Shown here one piece after another: positions 24,625 through 34,225 of a stretch of 64,000 bases of DNA; the first letter of the stretch is position 1; every line of letters begins with the position of its first letter. The translations under genes were made by a program, and so were the position numbers. The stretch covers positions 56,723 to 120,722 of the forward strand of contig CAYONP010000002.1 of NCBI GenBank assembly GCA_964405335.1. Reading direction: 5' to 3'. Origin of the DNA: CAYONP01 sp964405335. GTDB taxonomy: Bacteria; Armatimonadota; UBA10988. The notes below the pieces were generated by a model. That model was not told the DNA's origin and ran no database searches. It worked only from the letters and a program-made list of their open reading frames with translations.

Positions 24625-26334
24625 ATGACCCCCGGCCGGCGAGTCACCTTCGTCGTGCTGCTGGCGGTCGTCGCCGGGGTGGTGCTCTGGCTGGTCGCCG
24701 CGCCGAATGCCTGGCTCTTGCTCGGCAGCCTGATCGAGCCGAGCGCTGATGGATGGCGCTTCTCGCTCGAGGGCTATGCCCGGTTCTTCGCCCGCGGCAC
24801 GGCCGAGCTGCCGACCAATGTCGAGCTCGAGGCGCTGCACAACTCGGTCGTCATTGCGCTCTGGAGCGTGGTTCTATCGGCGCTGCTCGGCGTGCCGCTG
24901 GCGCTGCTCTTCTGGCGCTACGAGTTCCCCGGCCGCCGAGTTGTCGCCGCGCTGGCCACGGTGCCGGTGCTGCTGCCGCCGCTGGTCGGCGTGGTCGCCT
25001 TCTACTTCCTGTTTGCCGAAAGCGGCGTGCTGACCCGCTGGGCGCGGCAGGGGCTCGGTCTGCCGCTGCCGGCCGACTGGTTCACCGGTCTGCGCGCGGT
25101 GCTGATCGTCCACGCCTACAGCTTCTACGTCTGCTTCTACGTCTTCGTCACCGCCGGGCTGGCGCGATTGGACGAGTCGCAGCTCGAGGCGGCGCGCACC
25201 CTCGGCGCGGGTCGCGCGCGGGTCTTCTGGACGGTGGTCATCCCGCTGCTCACCCCGGCGCTGGTCGGCGCCGGGCTGCTGGTCTTCATGATGAGCATGG
25301 CCAGCTTCACCGCGCCCTATGTGCTCGGCGGGGTGCGGGTGCTGACCACCCAGATGCTGATCTCACGGCAGAACCAGCAACTGCTCCTGATGCGCGCCGA
25401 GACGGTCGTGCTGGCGGCCGTCTGCATCGCCTTCCTGGCGCTGCTGCGCTGGGTCGAGGGCAGGGGGAGCTATGTCGGCGGGTCGAAGGGTGTGCAGGGC
25501 GAGCAGCGCATCGTCGCCCGGGGCGCCGCCCGCTACCTGGCCGGCGCGGCGGGCGCGCTGGCGGTGGCCGCGCTGCTGCTGCCCCACGCCATGCTGGTGC
25601 TGATCAGCTTCGCCGACAACGCGGCCTGGACCTCACAGGTCATGCCGCCAGTCTACACCACCGAGAACTACCGCTACCTGGCGGCCGACCCGAACGGCCA
25701 GGTGCCGGTGATCAACAGCCTGGCGATGAGCCTTCAGAGCACGGCGGCGAACGTGATCTTCGCCATCGTGGCGGCCTGGCTGCTGGCCCGCTTCCGGTTC
25801 CGCGGCCGCGCGCTGCTCGAGGCCACGGCGATGCTGCCATGGGCCATTCCCGGCACGGTGATCGCCCTCGGCCTGGCCGAGTACTTCTCGGTCCACCGCC
25901 CGCTGCTCGGCCGGTTCGTGTTGATCAACACCTACACCATCTTGCCGATGGCCTACTTCATCCGCAGCCTGCCGCTGGTCTTGCGCGCGGTGCAGAGCAG
26001 CCTGGCGCAGGTCGAGCCGAGCCTGGAGGAGGCGGCGGCCACGCTGGGCGCCGGACCGGCGCGGGTGCTGCGCACGGTGGTCCTGCCGCTGGTCGCGCCC
26101 GGCGCCATGGCCGGGGGGCTGCTCGCCCTGATCGCCGCGCTGGGTGAGTATGTCGCCTCGGTGGTGCTGGCCAGCCCGGCCAACCGGCCGATCGCGATCG
26201 AGATCTGGAGCCAGTTGCGCTACTCGTTCGGCCGCGCCGCGGCCTATGGCGTGGTGCTGGTGGTGCTGATTGCGCTGCTCCTGCTCGTCTCGCAGCTTGC
26301 CTCGCGGCGCAACGTGGGTGAGTTGGTGGCCTGA
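24625..26334 (+). CDS. Fused double ABC permease (FbpB/ThiP type)
   Basis: 569 residues with about twelve membrane segments in two homologous halves. Each half has a BPD-transp-1 coupling loop for the ATPase: ARTLGAGRARVFWTVVIP near 195-215 and AATLGAGPARVLRTVVLP near 470-490. This layout is that of FbpB and ThiP permeases. ATG at 24625 follows CGGAGG. The ATPase subunit normally encoded next is absent; the following gene is an unrelated membrane protein with its own promoter. The transporter must therefore borrow an ATPase encoded elsewhere or be inactive. Confidence 0.92.
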   Translation: MTPGRRVTFVVLLAVVAGVVLWLVAAPNAWLLLGSLIEPSADGWRFSLEGYARFFARGTAELPTNVELEALHNSVVIALWSVVLSALLGVPLALLFWRYEFPGRRVVAALATVPVLLPPLVGVVAFYFLFAESGVLTRWARQGLGLPLPADWFTGLRAVLIVHAYSFYVCFYVFVTAGLARLDESQLEAARTLGAGRARVFWTVVIPLLTPALVGAGLLVFMMSMASFTAPYVLGGVRVLTTQMLISRQNQQLLLMRAETVVLAAVCIAFLALLRWVEGRGSYVGGSKGVQGEQRIVARGAARYLAGAAGALAVAALLLPHAMLVLISFADNAAWTSQVMPPVYTTENYRYLAADPNGQVPVINSLAMSLQSTAANVIFAIVAAWLLARFRFRGRALLEATAMLPWAIPGTVIALGLAEYFSVHRPLLGRFVLINTYTILPMAYFIRSLPLVLRAVQSSLAQVEPSLEEAAATLGAGPARVLRTVVLPLVAPGAMAGGLLALIAALGEYVASVVLASPANRPIAIEIWSQLRYSFGRAAAYGVVLVVLIALLLLVSQLASRRNVGELVA

Positions 26335-26360
26335 CCGGCCGCGGCTGGCGTGGGTCGCCG

Positions 26361-26389
26361 TTGCCTTCGGCACCGGCTTGCGCTAAGAT
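26361..26389 (+). promoter_or_regulatory. Sigma70-type promoter for the membrane protein/HEAT/SMC unit
   Basis: TTGCCT (26361-26366), 17-base spacer, TAAGAT (26384-26389), about 50 bases before the GTG at 26442. It separates the permease from the next transcription unit. Match by eye. Confidence 0.5.
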
Positions 26390-26441
26390 ATGCGCCGGCC
26401 CGACGGACCCCGCTGCGTGTGATCACCGAAAGGAGACCGGT

Positions 26442-27215
26442 GTGGCCAGCGACTCGGACGCCCCTGTCCCGACCATCGACGACCTGAAGTCGCAACGCTA
26501 TGGATTCGACGATCACCCGCTCGAGCACTTCCGTGGCCTGACCGCCGAGGAGATTGAGTCCCACGCCGGCATTGGACCCAAGTACCGTGAGCGGATCCAG
26601 CAGGCGCTGGCCCAGCTCGCGGCGCTCGAGGCCGAAGCCGAGCCGGCGCCAGAGCCGCAGCCCGAGACCGAGCCGCCGCCGTCGGTCGAGCCGATGCCCG
26701 CGCCGCACGAGGTGGAGGCCGTGGCGGCCGAGCTCGAGCCGGTCGGCAGCGGGCGGTTTGCCGCCACGGTGATGGTCATCCTGGTCATTCTGGTGATCAT
26801 CGCGGCGGTGGTGCTGACCCAGAAGAGCGCCGACGAAGAGACCTACAAGGACCAGTACAACGCGGCGCAGGAGCAGATTTCGGCGCTGACCCGGGCGAGC
26901 GAGTCGATCGCGACGGGCAGCATCGCCGCCGCGGGCGAGGCGGCTCTGCGGGTCTATCAGCGCGCCGAGGAGGGCAACTTCGGCCTGGCCGGCGAGCACC
27001 TGGTGGCGGTGCGGGCGAGCCTGGTCGCGCTGGGCGCCACGCGGGCCGAGCAGCCCGACTTCCAGGCCCGGGTCACCGCGGCGATGTCGGCGGCCGATGC
27101 GGCTCAGGCGGCGCTGTCCTTGAGCACCCCACAGACGCAGGAACAGGTCGAGGCGGCCTGCCAGTCGCTGACCGACGCCGTGGCGGCGCTGGCGCCGCAG
27201 GAGGCGCGCGAATAG
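26442..27215 (+). CDS. Single-pass membrane protein of unknown function
   Basis: 257 residues, no family recognised. Residues 30-60 (FRGLTAEEIESHAGIGPKYR) resemble a helix-hairpin-helix-like motif. A Pro/Glu-rich linker (about 65-100) follows, then one membrane helix near 112-132 (VMVILVILVIIAAVVLT), and an Ala-rich helical domain to the end. The N-terminus is most likely cytoplasmic. GTG at 26442 follows AAGGAG. The stop is directly followed by the ATG of the HEAT-repeat gene with no gap, so the two are likely partners. Confidence 0.7.
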   Translation: MASDSDAPVPTIDDLKSQRYGFDDHPLEHFRGLTAEEIESHAGIGPKYRERIQQALAQLAALEAEAEPAPEPQPETEPPPSVEPMPAPHEVEAVAAELEPVGSGRFAATVMVILVILVIIAAVVLTQKSADEETYKDQYNAAQEQISALTRASESIATGSIAAAGEAALRVYQRAEEGNFGLAGEHLVAVRASLVALGATRAEQPDFQARVTAAMSAADAAQAALSLSTPQTQEQVEAACQSLTDAVAALAPQEARE

Positions 27216-28529
27216 ATGGCCGACCAGAAGGCGACGATTGAGGAGCTGATCGACATCCTCCGCTCGCGTAACGACGACGAGCTGGACAAGGCGCACGCCG
27301 CTATCGTGGCCTATGGCGAGTCGGCGGTCGAGCCGCTGATGTCGGCGCTGACCGACGGGTCATACCAGGTGCGGATGGGCTCGGCGCGCGCCCTGGGCGA
27401 GATCAACAGCCCGGTCTCGCTCGCCCCGCTGGTCGAGACACTGGCCGACCCGAGCGTCAATGTGCAGCGCACCGGTGTCGAGGCGCTGGCGCAGATCGGC
27501 GCCGGCGCGGTGCCGCTGCTGGTCGAGCGGCTACTCGACAAGGATCCCAAGATGCGCCGGCGGGCGGCCGAGACGCTTGGCCTGATCGCCGACGACTCGG
27601 CCATGGAGGCCCTGGTCGACTCGCTCTCGGACGAGAACGCCGAGGTGCGCAAGGCGGCGGCGCAGGCGCTCGGCAAGATCAAGGCCGCCGGTGCGGTCGA
27701 TCGCCTGATCGACATGCTCGACGACGAAAACGTCGAGCTCTGTCGCTACGCCGCCGAGGCGCTGGGCGAGATTGCCGATGAGAAGGCGATCCCGAAGCTG
27801 GTCGGCTCGCTGACCAGTTCGTCGGGCGACCTGCGCGACACGGCGGTGCAGGCGTTGGTCAAGATCGGTCCGGCATCCGTCGGTCGGCTGGTCGAGTTGC
27901 TCCGGCACGAGAGCACCCACGGCCGACTGCACGCCGCCGACGCGCTTGGCCGGCTGCGTGACCCGGCGGCGTTCGAGGCCCTGAGCGAGACCCTCAAGGA
28001 CGAGGATCCGCGCGTCCGCCACTACGCCGCCGAGGCGGTCGGCAAGGTCGGTCACGTCAATCTGCAGAAGGCCGTCCGGGCGCTGCTGCCGCTGCTCAAA
28101 GAGAAGCACCGCGACATCCGCAGCGTGGCGATCAACGCGCTGCGCGACTTGGGCGGTCCCGTGGCGGTCGAGGCGCTGAGCGAGATGCTCGGCGACCCGA
28201 ACGCGATGGTCCGCCTGCAGGCGGCACAGGCGCTGCTCGGGCTGGGCGATCCGGGCGCGGTCAAGCCGCTGATCCGCGGGCTGGGCGACGCGGAGTGGAG
28301 CGTGCGCAGTTTCTGCGCCGAGGCGCTGGGCGAGATCGGCCAGAAGGAGGCAGTCATCCCGCTGATTCTCGCCGCCGACGACGAACGGTCGGCGGTCAAG
28401 GTGCGAGTGATCGAAGCCTTAGGAAAACTTGGCGACCCGCGGGCTAAGCACGCGCTTGAGATTGCCGAAAAAGACTCGGATAACGAAGTCAAAGAGGCCG
28501 CCCGCGCCGCGCTCGAGTCGCTGCCGTGA
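27216..28529 (+). CDS. HEAT-repeat protein
   Basis: 437 residues made almost wholly of HEAT/PBS-lyase-type repeats of about 31 residues, roughly 13 of them. The recurring pattern is AAxALGxIxDxxAxxxLxxxLxDxxxxVR, as in VRKAAAQALGKIKAAGAVDR and VRSFCAEALGEIGQKEAVI. Such solenoids bind other proteins. There is no signal peptide, so it is cytoplasmic. The last 35 codons use more AT-rich codons (TTA, GGA, AAA) than the rest. It starts directly after the membrane-protein stop and is followed by a lone receiver, so it may be a scaffold in that unit. Confidence 0.9.
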   Translation: MADQKATIEELIDILRSRNDDELDKAHAAIVAYGESAVEPLMSALTDGSYQVRMGSARALGEINSPVSLAPLVETLADPSVNVQRTGVEALAQIGAGAVPLLVERLLDKDPKMRRRAAETLGLIADDSAMEALVDSLSDENAEVRKAAAQALGKIKAAGAVDRLIDMLDDENVELCRYAAEALGEIADEKAIPKLVGSLTSSSGDLRDTAVQALVKIGPASVGRLVELLRHESTHGRLHAADALGRLRDPAAFEALSETLKDEDPRVRHYAAEAVGKVGHVNLQKAVRALLPLLKEKHRDIRSVAINALRDLGGPVAVEALSEMLGDPNAMVRLQAAQALLGLGDPGAVKPLIRGLGDAEWSVRSFCAEALGEIGQKEAVIPLILAADDERSAVKVRVIEALGKLGDPRAKHALEIAEKDSDNEVKEAARAALESLP

Positions 28530-28570
28530 TAGCTTGGGCAGCACGCAGCCGGGTGGCCGAGGATGCACTC

Positions 28571-28945
28571 ATGGCCACGATCCTGGTTGTCGATGATGAT
28601 CCGCTGGTTGCCAACATGATCCAGAAGTTCGTCGAGGCGTTCGGTCACACCGTCAAGTGCGCCCACGACGGCGTCAACGCGGTGCGCCTGGCGCTGCAGC
28701 ACAAGCCGCCGCTGATGTTCCTCGACATGGACATGCCCGGCGCCAACGCGTTCGACATCCTCGAGGAGCTGCGCCGCTTCTCGCGCACGCGGCACACGCA
28801 GGTGGTCATGATGTCCGAGTCGCCCGACCGCTACGAGCGGGCCAACACCCTCCGCCGCGGCGCGACCAGCTTCCTGACCAAGCCGATCCAGTTGCCGGAC
28901 CTGCGCCTCCACGTCAAAGCCTTCGCCGCCGAGGGCGCCGCATGA
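28571..28945 (+). CDS. Single-domain response regulator (CheY-like)
   Basis: 124 residues, one receiver only. Acidic pocket VVDDDP, phospho-acceptor Asp in PLMFLDMDMPGANAF (about residue 53) and the conserved Lys in SFLTKPIQL. No output domain follows, so it must act by binding another protein. ATG at 28571 follows GAGGA. No kinase is adjacent. It lies five bases before smc, an unusual partner. Confidence 0.9.
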   Translation: MATILVVDDDPLVANMIQKFVEAFGHTVKCAHDGVNAVRLALQHKPPLMFLDMDMPGANAFDILEELRRFSRTRHTQVVMMSESPDRYERANTLRRGATSFLTKPIQLPDLRLHVKAFAAEGAA

Positions 28946-28949
28946 GCCC

Positions 28950-31900
28950 ATGCGTCTGAGGCGGCTCGAGCTCTACGGGTTCAAGACCTTCGCCGACCCG
29001 ACCGAGCTGCGCTTCGACGACGGCATCACCGCCGTCATCGGCCCGAACGGTTCGGGCAAGTCCAACCTCGCCGACGCCCTGCTCTGGGTCCTCGCCGAAC
29101 GCCGGCTCTCGCTCCTTCGCGCCAGCGAGGCCGGCGACATCATCTTCGCCGGCTCGCGCGACCGCCGGCCACTCGGCTATGCCGAGGTCGCGCTGACCAT
29201 CGACAACAGCCTCGGCCGGCTGCCGCTCGAGCTGAGCGAGGTCCGGATCACCCGCCGCCTCTACCGCAACGGCGAGAGCGAGTATCGGATCAACGGCCGC
29301 CGCTGCCGCCGCCGCGATGTGGTCGACCTGTTCCTCGACACCGGCGTCGGGCGCGAGGCCTTCACCATCATCTCGCAGCGCGAGGTCGATGCCATCCTGA
29401 GCCTAGAGGCGACCGACCGGCGGCGACTGCTCGAAGAGGTCGCCGGGGTCGAGCGCTACCGCTCGCGGCGCGACGAGGCCGTGCGCCGGCTGGACGAAAC
29501 GCGGGCCAACTTGCAGCGGCTCGAGGATCTTACCGCCGGGCTGCAGATGCAGGTCGAGCCGCTGGCGGTGCAGCGTGAGCAGGCGCAGCAGTTCCTCGCC
29601 CTCCGCGCCGATGCGCAGCGGCTGCGGCTCAGCCTGCAGGTCAAGGAGTACCAGCTCGCCGAGCGGCGGGCGCTGCGCGGCGCCGAAGAGCTGGCCGACC
29701 TGGACGCCGACATCGACGCGGCGCGGACTGAGCTGAACCGCGCCGAGGCCGCCGAGCAGGCGGCGCGGCTGGAGCAACTGGCGGCTGACGACCAACTCGC
29801 CGAGGCGCAGGCCGCGCTGGCCGAGCTGGCCGGGGCCAACGAGCGGCACGAGACGCAGCGTCAGGTTGCCGCCGAACGGCTCCACGCCCTGACCGAGCGG
29901 CTGGCCGACGCGGAGCGTGACCTGGCCGCGCAGAGCGAGACCGCCGCCCGCGCACAGGCCGAGCTGGCCGGCATGGCCGACGAGCAGGCACAACTCGGCG
30001 AGCGGCTGGCCGCGCTCGATGCCGGCATCGTCGCCGCGCGCGACGAGGCGACCGTGCGCCGCGAGGCCGAGAGCGCCGCCGCCGCGGCGCTGTCGGCGAG
30101 GCGCGGCACGCAGTCGGCGGCCGCCGAAGAGCTGGCCGGCCGGCGGGCGGTGCTGCGCTCGGCCCAGGCGGCGCTCGAGCGCTCGGTCNNNNNNNNNNNN
30201 NNNNNNNNNNNNNNNNNNNNNNNNNNNNNNNNNNNNNNNNNNNNNNNNNNNNNNNNNNNNNNNNNNNNNNNNNNNNNNNNNNNNNNNNCGCGCGGCGGAG
30301 TCGCGCGCGGTGGCCGAGGCTGAGCATGCGGCGGCCGGCCACGCGCACGCCGAGCTGTCGGCGAGATTGGTCGCGGCTGAAGCCGAGCGGGCCGAGCGGC
30401 AGCGCCGAGCCGGCGAGCTGGGTCGCGCGCTGGAGGCGAGGCAGGCGCGGCTGGAGGTTCTGCTCGCCGCCGAGGCGCAGCATGAAGGCCTCAGCGCCGC
30501 CGCGCTCAAGCTGCTCGACGCCGCGGCGGCCGGGCGGCTGCCGCCGCTCGTGCCGCTGGCCGAGCTGCTCGAGGTCGAACCGGGCTGGGAGACCGCCGTC
30601 GAGGCGTTCCTCGGCCCGAAGCTCCATGCCCTGGTGGCCAATACGCCGGCCGACGCGCGCGCCGCGATTGACCAGTTGGCGGCCGAACCGGTCGGCCGCG
30701 CGGTGGTGATTCCCCGCGGCCCGGCGGGCGTCGACGGCGGGCCGAGCATGGTCGGCTCGACAGTGTCGGGCCTGGCCGCGCGGCTGTTCGGCGTGGCGGT
30801 GTTCGTCGAGCGGCTGGACGAGGCGCTGGCCGGCGCGGCCGACGGTACGGGCCGCACCTGGGTCACGCGCGCCGGCGAGGTGGTCGAGCCGAGCGGCGCG
30901 GTGACCGCCGGCGCGGCGCGGCAGGCGAGTGGCCTGCTGCAGCGCCGCCGCGAGCGGCAGGAGCTGGAAGCCGCCGTCGCCGCCGAGGCGGCCGAGCTGG
31001 CGTCCGCGCGGGCGGCCGAGGACGAGGCGGCCAAGGCCGAGGCGGCCCTGCAGTCCGAGCTACGCGCGCGGGCCGCCGAGCTCGAAGCGGCGCGGGTGGC
31101 GCTGGCCCGGACCGAGCAGGCGCGGGCGGGTGCCGAGTCGGCGCTCCGCGCGGCCGAGGGCGCCGTGGCCCAGGCCACCGAGCAGCTCGCAGAGCTGGAG
31201 CACGAACGTCAGGCGGCGACGGCGGTGATCGAGACCGAAACCGCCGCGGTGGCTATCCTCGAAGCACGGCACCGCGAGGCCGGCGCGGCGGTGGCGGCCG
31301 ACGAGGCCGCGCTCGACGAGCTCCGCCGCGCGCGGACCGGCGCCGACGAGGCGGTCTCGGCGCTGCTGGTCGAGCGGGCGCGGCTCGAGAGTCGGCGCCA
31401 GTCGTCGGCCGAGGCCGCGGCGCGGCAGCAGCGCACGGTCGAGGCGGCCGAGGCGGCGGCCGAGCGCCTGCGCCGCGAGCGTGCCGGCTGGGCGGTCGAA
31501 CAGACTCGGCTCGAGGCCGAGGTCGAGGAGCTGTCGCGCGAGCAGGCCGAGCAGGGCGAGACGCTGCTCGAGCGCCGCCGGGCGGTCGAGGCCCTGCAGG
31601 CGGCGCGGCGAGATGCGGGCGAGCAGGTGAAGGAGTCGATGTCGTCGGCCAGGGCGGCGCGCGACGCGCTGAACGAGGCGCAGCAGGCGCACCACCGGGC
31701 CGAGCTGCGCCGGCTGCAGGCCGACGCCGAACTCGAGCACCTGCGCCAGCGCATCGCCGAGGAGCATGGCGGACTGTCGGCCGACCGTGCCGCCGAGCAG
31801 GTCGAGCCGGTGACCAACCGCGCCGAGGCCGCGGAGCAGCTCGAGCGGCTGCGGGCGGAAATCACCGCCCTGGGTGAGGTCAACCTCGGCGCCATCGACG

Positions 31901-32496
31901 AGTACGAGCGGGTCACTCAACGGCTGGCCTTCTATGCCGCCCAGCGCGGCGATCTGGAGGTCGCCGGCGCCAATCTGCAGGCGGTGATCGACGAGATCGA
32001 CGGCGTTACCAGTGTGCGCCTGCGCGAGACCTTCGAGCGAGTGCAGGCGGCGTTCGGCGAGCTGTTCGGCCGCGTCTTCGGTCCGGGCGGCCAGGCCGGC
32101 CTGCGCTGGACCGATCCGGCCGATCCGCTGGGCAGCGGGATCGAGGTCGAGGTCGTGCTGCCGGGCAAGCGGCGGCAGTGCATCGTGCTGCTCTCGGGCG
32201 GCGAACGGGCGATGACCACCGTGACGCTGCTGCTGGCCATGTTTCGGGTCAAGCCGAGTCCGTTCTGTCTCCTTGACGAACTGGATGCCCCGCTGGATGA
32301 TAGCAACATCCGGAAGTACGGCGAGCTGCTGCGGGATTTCGCGGCCGAGAGCCAGTTCATCATCATCACGCACAACCCGCAGACCACCCGCGCCGCGGAC
32401 GTGCTCTACGGCGTGACGATGCAGGAGCCGGGCGTCTCGAAAGTCCTCTCGCACCGCCCGCCCGACGAGACCGGCGCCGCCGACGCCGCCGGCTGA
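28950..32496 (+). CDS. smc: Chromosome segregation ATPase SMC (interrupted by assembly gap)
   Basis: Condensin core protein that compacts and segregates the chromosome with ScpA/ScpB. Visible parts: N-terminal head with Walker A GPNGSGKSN (near residue 32), a long coiled coil, 100 N, the rest of the first coil, the hinge (about 30530-30930, LPPLVPLAELLEVEPGW), a second coil, then the C-terminal head with signature LLSGGERAMTTV and Walker B FCLLDELDAPLDDSN. The two sides give 413 and 735 residues, which fits an SMC of about 1,150-1,190. They are in different frames only because the gap is a placeholder. ATG at 28950 is five bases past the receiver stop. scpA and scpB are not in the window. Confidence 0.95.
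30189..30288. other. Assembly gap of exactly 100 N
   Basis: Placeholder inside the first coiled coil of smc. Codons are complete up to 30188 and resume in frame at 30289, so an intact gene needs a true gap that is a multiple of three, not 100. The flanking sequence is extremely GC-rich and Ala/Glu/Arg repetitive, which explains the break. Confidence 0.97.
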
Positions 32497-32508
32497 GCGA
32501 GGTCGCCG

Positions 32509-33024
<516 letters not shown>

Positions 33025-34221
33025 TCAGCGCGCCGCGACGCCGGCCGCCGGCAGCGGCGCCGGGGTCGACACGCGCAGCTCGGGCTGGGCGCCGGCCAGC
33101 TCGGTCTGATAGGCGATGCGGCAGCGGGCGATGACCAGGCCGCTGCCGACGGTCCAGATGGCGATCTGCCCGGCGGCCCGCGGGTCGGGATCTTCGATGT
33201 CGAGCGCCAGCTTGCCGTCGATCACGAATTGCAGCCGGCCCGCCGCCTTCCGCGCTTCGAGCCGCCACCAATGGCGGTGGAACTGCCCGAACGGGCGGCC
33301 CGACTCGTCAACCTGGAACAGCGGGTTGGCATCACTGAACGAGGGCAGCAGCGCGTCACTGTCGGTCGTCTCGGCCAGGACACGGTCGCCATGCCGGATC
33401 ATGCTGGCCCGGCCATGGTCGCCTGAGTAGATGAATGAGTAGCCGCTAGCCAGGTCGCCCGGCTCGGCGCCGATGGTGATGTTGAGGTCGCTGGGCACAT
33501 ACGACCACTGCTCGCGCGCCCAGGGCAGGCCGTGCTTGAACGCCAGGTAGGCTTCGACGGTCAGGTCGCCGGCAAACCGGCGCTTGTTCCATATGGCACA
33601 CAGGCCGCGGCTCTGGCCGCCGAAGAAGCTCCACTCGGGCTCGCAGGCGTAGCGGCTGGTGATCGACCAGTCGCCCCCGCTCGGCTCCCAATCGGTCGGC
33701 GCGGTGCCGAAGGTGTAGTCGTAGAGCCGCTCGCCGGCGACGTTGACCAGCCGCGGCAGCGCTCGGCCGTCGCGCATCTCGACGCCGACGCGCGGTCCGC
33801 CCGGCGGATCCTGCACCGACGGCTGCCGGTCGGTCACGAGCTGCTTGCGTAGCTCGTGCGCGCCGGGGAGGGTGGGGTCAAGGCGCAGCGCCGCGTCGAG
33901 CACCTGCGCCGCCTGGTCGCGCCGGCCCTGGCCGACCAGCGCCCGGGCGAGGAGCAGCAGGCTCGGCGCCGAGGTGGGCTTGTCTTCCAGGACCACCCGC
34001 AGCTCGGCCACGGCGTTCGGCCAGTCGCCGAGCTCGACCAGGGCGGCGGCCAGCCAGTAGCGGGCCGAGAGGTCATCCGGCGCGGCGGTGACCGCCTGCC
34101 GCAGCAACGGCACCGCCTCGGCGGCCTGGCCGTCGCGGAGCCGTTCGAGTGCCTGATCGAGCGGCCCGGCCACCGCCGGCACGGCAATCAGGAGCAGAGC
34201 TGTCAGGTGGCGGTACGACAT
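33025..34221 (-). CDS. Secreted TPR protein with lectin-like domain (paralogue A)
   Basis: 398 residues. Signal peptide MSYRHLTALLLIAVPAVAG, then two to three TPRs (about 20-125, with DDLSARYWLAAALVELGDW). The C-terminal domain (about 165-395) has the shared family signature: YDYTFGTAPTDWEPSGGDW, EWSFFGGQSRGLCAIWNKR, GYSFIYSGDHGR, HRHWWRLEARK and AIWTVGSGL. The WRLE and IDG motifs resemble the concanavalin-like fold of DUF1080/LamG domains. Last gene of the four-gene minus-strand unit; the start is five bases before the end of paralogue B. Likely periplasmic or outer-envelope sugar binding or hydrolysis. Confidence 0.75.
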   Translation of the reverse strand: MSYRHLTALLLIAVPAVAGPLDQALERLRDGQAAEAVPLLRQAVTAAPDDLSARYWLAAALVELGDWPNAVAELRVVLEDKPTSAPSLLLLARALVGQGRRDQAAQVLDAALRLDPTLPGAHELRKQLVTDRQPSVQDPPGGPRVGVEMRDGRALPRLVNVAGERLYDYTFGTAPTDWEPSGGDWSITSRYACEPEWSFFGGQSRGLCAIWNKRRFAGDLTVEAYLAFKHGLPWAREQWSYVPSDLNITIGAEPGDLASGYSFIYSGDHGRASMIRHGDRVLAETTDSDALLPSFSDANPLFQVDESGRPFGQFHRHWWRLEARKAAGRLQFVIDGKLALDIEDPDPRAAGQIAIWTVGSGLVIARCRIAYQTELAGAQPELRVSTPAPLPAAGVAAR

Positions 34222-34225
34222 GGCC

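Noticed and set aside
22497..24647. Long open frame on the minus strand across mqnE, the repeat and the binding-protein gene
   Set aside because: It spans a palindromic repeat and intergenic sequence, has low-complexity Arg/Ala content, and is antisense to a clear lipoprotein gene.
29403..31178. Long minus-strand frame within smc
   Set aside because: Antisense of a coiled-coil gene, Ala/Ser-rich, and it runs through the N gap.
28950..32496. Apparent frameshift in smc
   Set aside because: The frame changes only across the N run; each side is a complete, in-frame part of SMC.
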